A stretch of 64,000 nucleotides of DNA from Temnothorax longispinosus (taxonomy: Eukaryota; Arthropoda; Insecta; Hymenoptera; Formicidae). The notes beneath the pieces are model-generated. The model had not been told where the DNA came from. It searched no databases and worked only from the letters and a program-made list of their open reading frames with translations. The position numbers and the translations under genes are program-made. The stretch is taken from assembly GCF_030848805.1 (NCBI RefSeq), contig NC_092358.1, positions 27,261,720-27,325,719 of the forward strand. Direction: 5' to 3'. Shown in pieces: positions 62,339 to 64,000 of this stretch (positions are counted from its first letter, which is position 1; the number at the start of each line of letters is the position of its first letter).

Positions 62339-62798
62339 TCAGTCTTGTTGAGGATTAATAGATAGCTCTGGTACGACTTGGTCCTGGCACGAGGACCTAC
62401 TGCCGGACGTAGGCGTGTATAACCGCAGCGGCTTCGACAGCCACGGGTGCAGCGGCACGTCCTCGGCGTACGGCCGCTCGGACGGCTCCTTTCGCAGCAG
62501 CGAGCGGATCAGGCACTTGGCGCGCGGGCTCAGGCCCTCCGGCACGGCGAACAGGCCGCGCGAGATCTTGGCGAAGAGGGACGCGTGCTCGGCGTCGTTG
62601 AACGGATAACGGCCCACCAGCATCGTGTACAGCAACACGCCCAGCGACCAGATGTCCGCCGCCTTGCCGGAATAGGCGCGTCCGGAGCGCAGCACTTCCG
62701 GCGCGACATACGCCGGGCAGCCGCGCCGGTCGGTCAGCTTGTCGTCGTCGTTCTCCACGATCACCGCATCCTCGAGGCTCTCCAGGCGAAGCCGCGTT
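62339..62798 (-). CDS. trbl: Tribbles pseudokinase, last coding exon (152 aa of the C-terminal lobe and tail); gene continues past the window
   Basis: C-terminal exon of a Tribbles-family pseudokinase, a scaffold that recruits the COP1 ubiquitin ligase to substrates and binds MEK and AKT in studied species. The exon begins after the acceptor CTTTCCAG and ends with TGA. It opens with TRLRLESLEDAV: the SLE here sits where active kinases have DFG, a Tribbles hallmark. Next come CPAYVAPEVL (APE motif), SGKAADIWSLGVLLYTMLVG (subdomain IX), a GLFAVPEGLSPRAKCLIRSL helix region and HPWL, the MEK-binding type motif. The tail has DQVVPEL, matching the COP1-binding consensus. Lysine, glycine-loop and catalytic-loop exons are not in the remaining 1.2 kb and must lie at higher coordinates. 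The window edge cuts the gene; it is not a pseudogene. Confidence 0.95.
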
Positions 62799-64000
62799 CT
62801 GGAAAGAAGAAATGTCCGATTGGAGAAAAAAATTCGAGATTGCGATAACGTGATGATTACAAGCGATTTGCCATTGTCTCGAAGATAATCGAGTCGTGTA
62901 TTCCTATCCGTTTTACCCGCACCCGCCTCTCTCTCTCTCTCTTTCTCTTTATCCGTTTAATTTTAATTTATTTCGCTTTTAAGATGTGAAAAGAATCATT
63001 CAATAGCCATGTGGGCGTACACCTGGACGAACGGCCCACCTAGATATCGAGAAGATCAAAGATCCGTGTCTTTCTCTCAAATGAGCCACGAGATAGGGCA
63101 TTAAACGTTGCAAAAGATTTACGGTCTTTTTTCCTTTCGGCGCGTCGTGTGAAATTCGCTCTCTGCGTGTCTCGGGCACGCGTTACGCCAAGTCCTGCAT
63201 TTATTATCGACCGGTTACGATCTACTCGCTCCCCGCGCGGTCTAGAAGCCGAGAGGATCGTGCAATCTTTTAATGCGCGCGGTCGGAGAGAGAGAGATCC
63301 CCGGTTTCGCCTCGCGCGCGCGCGCGTGTACTTTAAGTGCGCGCCCGAAGGCAAGGTATTTCAATTTAGCAAGAGGACACCGCGATTGAGCCATCGTTCT
63401 CTGCAGTCGTCGGCTCAGCGCGGAATAAGGCGCGACGAGAGAAGAAGAAAGGGCGAGAGATGGATGGAGAGTGAGAGAAAGAGAGGCCCGCTGCGCTGGC
63501 CGCTGCGTTGATCAACCTGCAACGCGGAAGTCGCGCGTGTACGTAATATTCTTGGCTCTTGGGTAACTTCTGAGAGCTCTCCTTCGACACGAGCACTCGT
63601 ATTCTCGCCCACGATGCCTTCGGCCGAGAAGGGGGCAGCGCGCTCGGGAAAGCGCCGCGTATCCCAGATCGTATATACGCCTCCTACAGAAGTACACATT
63701 CCTGTACTTATCGTTTCTTCGAGTCACTTACAGCGGAGATATTTTAGCCCTGACGAATGTACTTAAGAATTACTGGCTGTCCCATTTATTACAAAAATTC
63801 ATGTTGCGCTCAGTGAAGTAATGTAGTTGAAAGAGCGAGTAATCGAGAGAGACAAATCCCATATATACGCTAAATTGAAATTGCACTTCCTGAGAAATTG
63901 ATTTTGCCTTCGTAAAAGGTATGCATACTAATTCCGTATTAATTTATCACTAATACAATAGTGTTATCTCGTAATTAGAAATTTCTCATCATAAACACGT
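62799..64000 (-). other. Tribbles intron, running off the window
   Basis: No frame here contains kinase-lobe motifs such as the Tribbles catalytic loop. The block 63,040-63,700 is CpG-rich and purine/pyrimidine biased and could hold an alternative promoter, but no exon is supported. Confidence 0.55.

Noticed and set aside
1..64000. tRNA, rRNA, snRNA and CRISPR search by eye
   Set aside because: I found no tRNA B-box with a matching cloverleaf, no rRNA or snRNA core sequence and no regularly spaced repeat array. A covariance-model scan would be needed to exclude small RNA genes.
62799..64000. Earlier Tribbles exons within the window
   Set aside because: No frame holds the catalytic-loop or N-lobe motifs expected upstream of the LESLED exon, so they must lie outside.

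Overview
The window reads as nuclear DNA of an insect, most likely a hymenopteran and plausibly an ant. Genes are split by short GT-AG introns, AT-rich and CpG-rich blocks alternate sharply, and the recognisable proteins are animal families. The ant assignment is inference; no marker here decides it.

All five genes I can support lie in the last 25 kb: (1) a secreted S1-family serine protease on the minus strand, 39440-41220, four exons, 297 aa; (2) a CHIC1/CHIC2-family cysteine-rich membrane protein on the plus strand, 44804-45943, four exons, 165 aa; (3) an orphan class A G-protein-coupled receptor on the plus strand, 50747-53666, about 449 aa, with an atypical TM3 motif; (4) a two-SH3, proline-rich, endocytic-adaptor-like protein on the minus strand, 55783-57610, five exons, 451 aa, with a promoter candidate near 58.4 kb; (5) the last coding exon of a Tribbles-type pseudokinase on the minus strand, 62339-62798, whose earlier exons lie beyond the right edge. 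For the four complete genes the splice junctions were read base by base and all phases agree.

The first 39.4 kb hold no gene I can recognise. They are a mosaic of AT-rich DNA and CpG-rich blocks (about 1-1070, 3830-4640, 5620-6540, 12120-12640, 13500-13800, 20290-21280, 23290-24050, 26130-27780, 33090-34980) with microsatellites, several perfect hairpins and one 41-codon small ORF. This could be a gene desert full of regulatory DNA or a very large intron; the sequence alone does not decide.

The genes do not form a pathway. CHIC and the SH3 protein both fit vesicle traffic, the protease is extracellular, the receptor is neuromodulatory by family, and Tribbles is a COP1/E3-ligase scaffold. I see no previously undescribed system. 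The observations most worth checking are the protease's Asn at the specificity-determining position 189, the receptor's Trp-Thr-Arg in place of DRY together with an in-frame 129-nt open intron, and the 21,087-21,131 hairpin.
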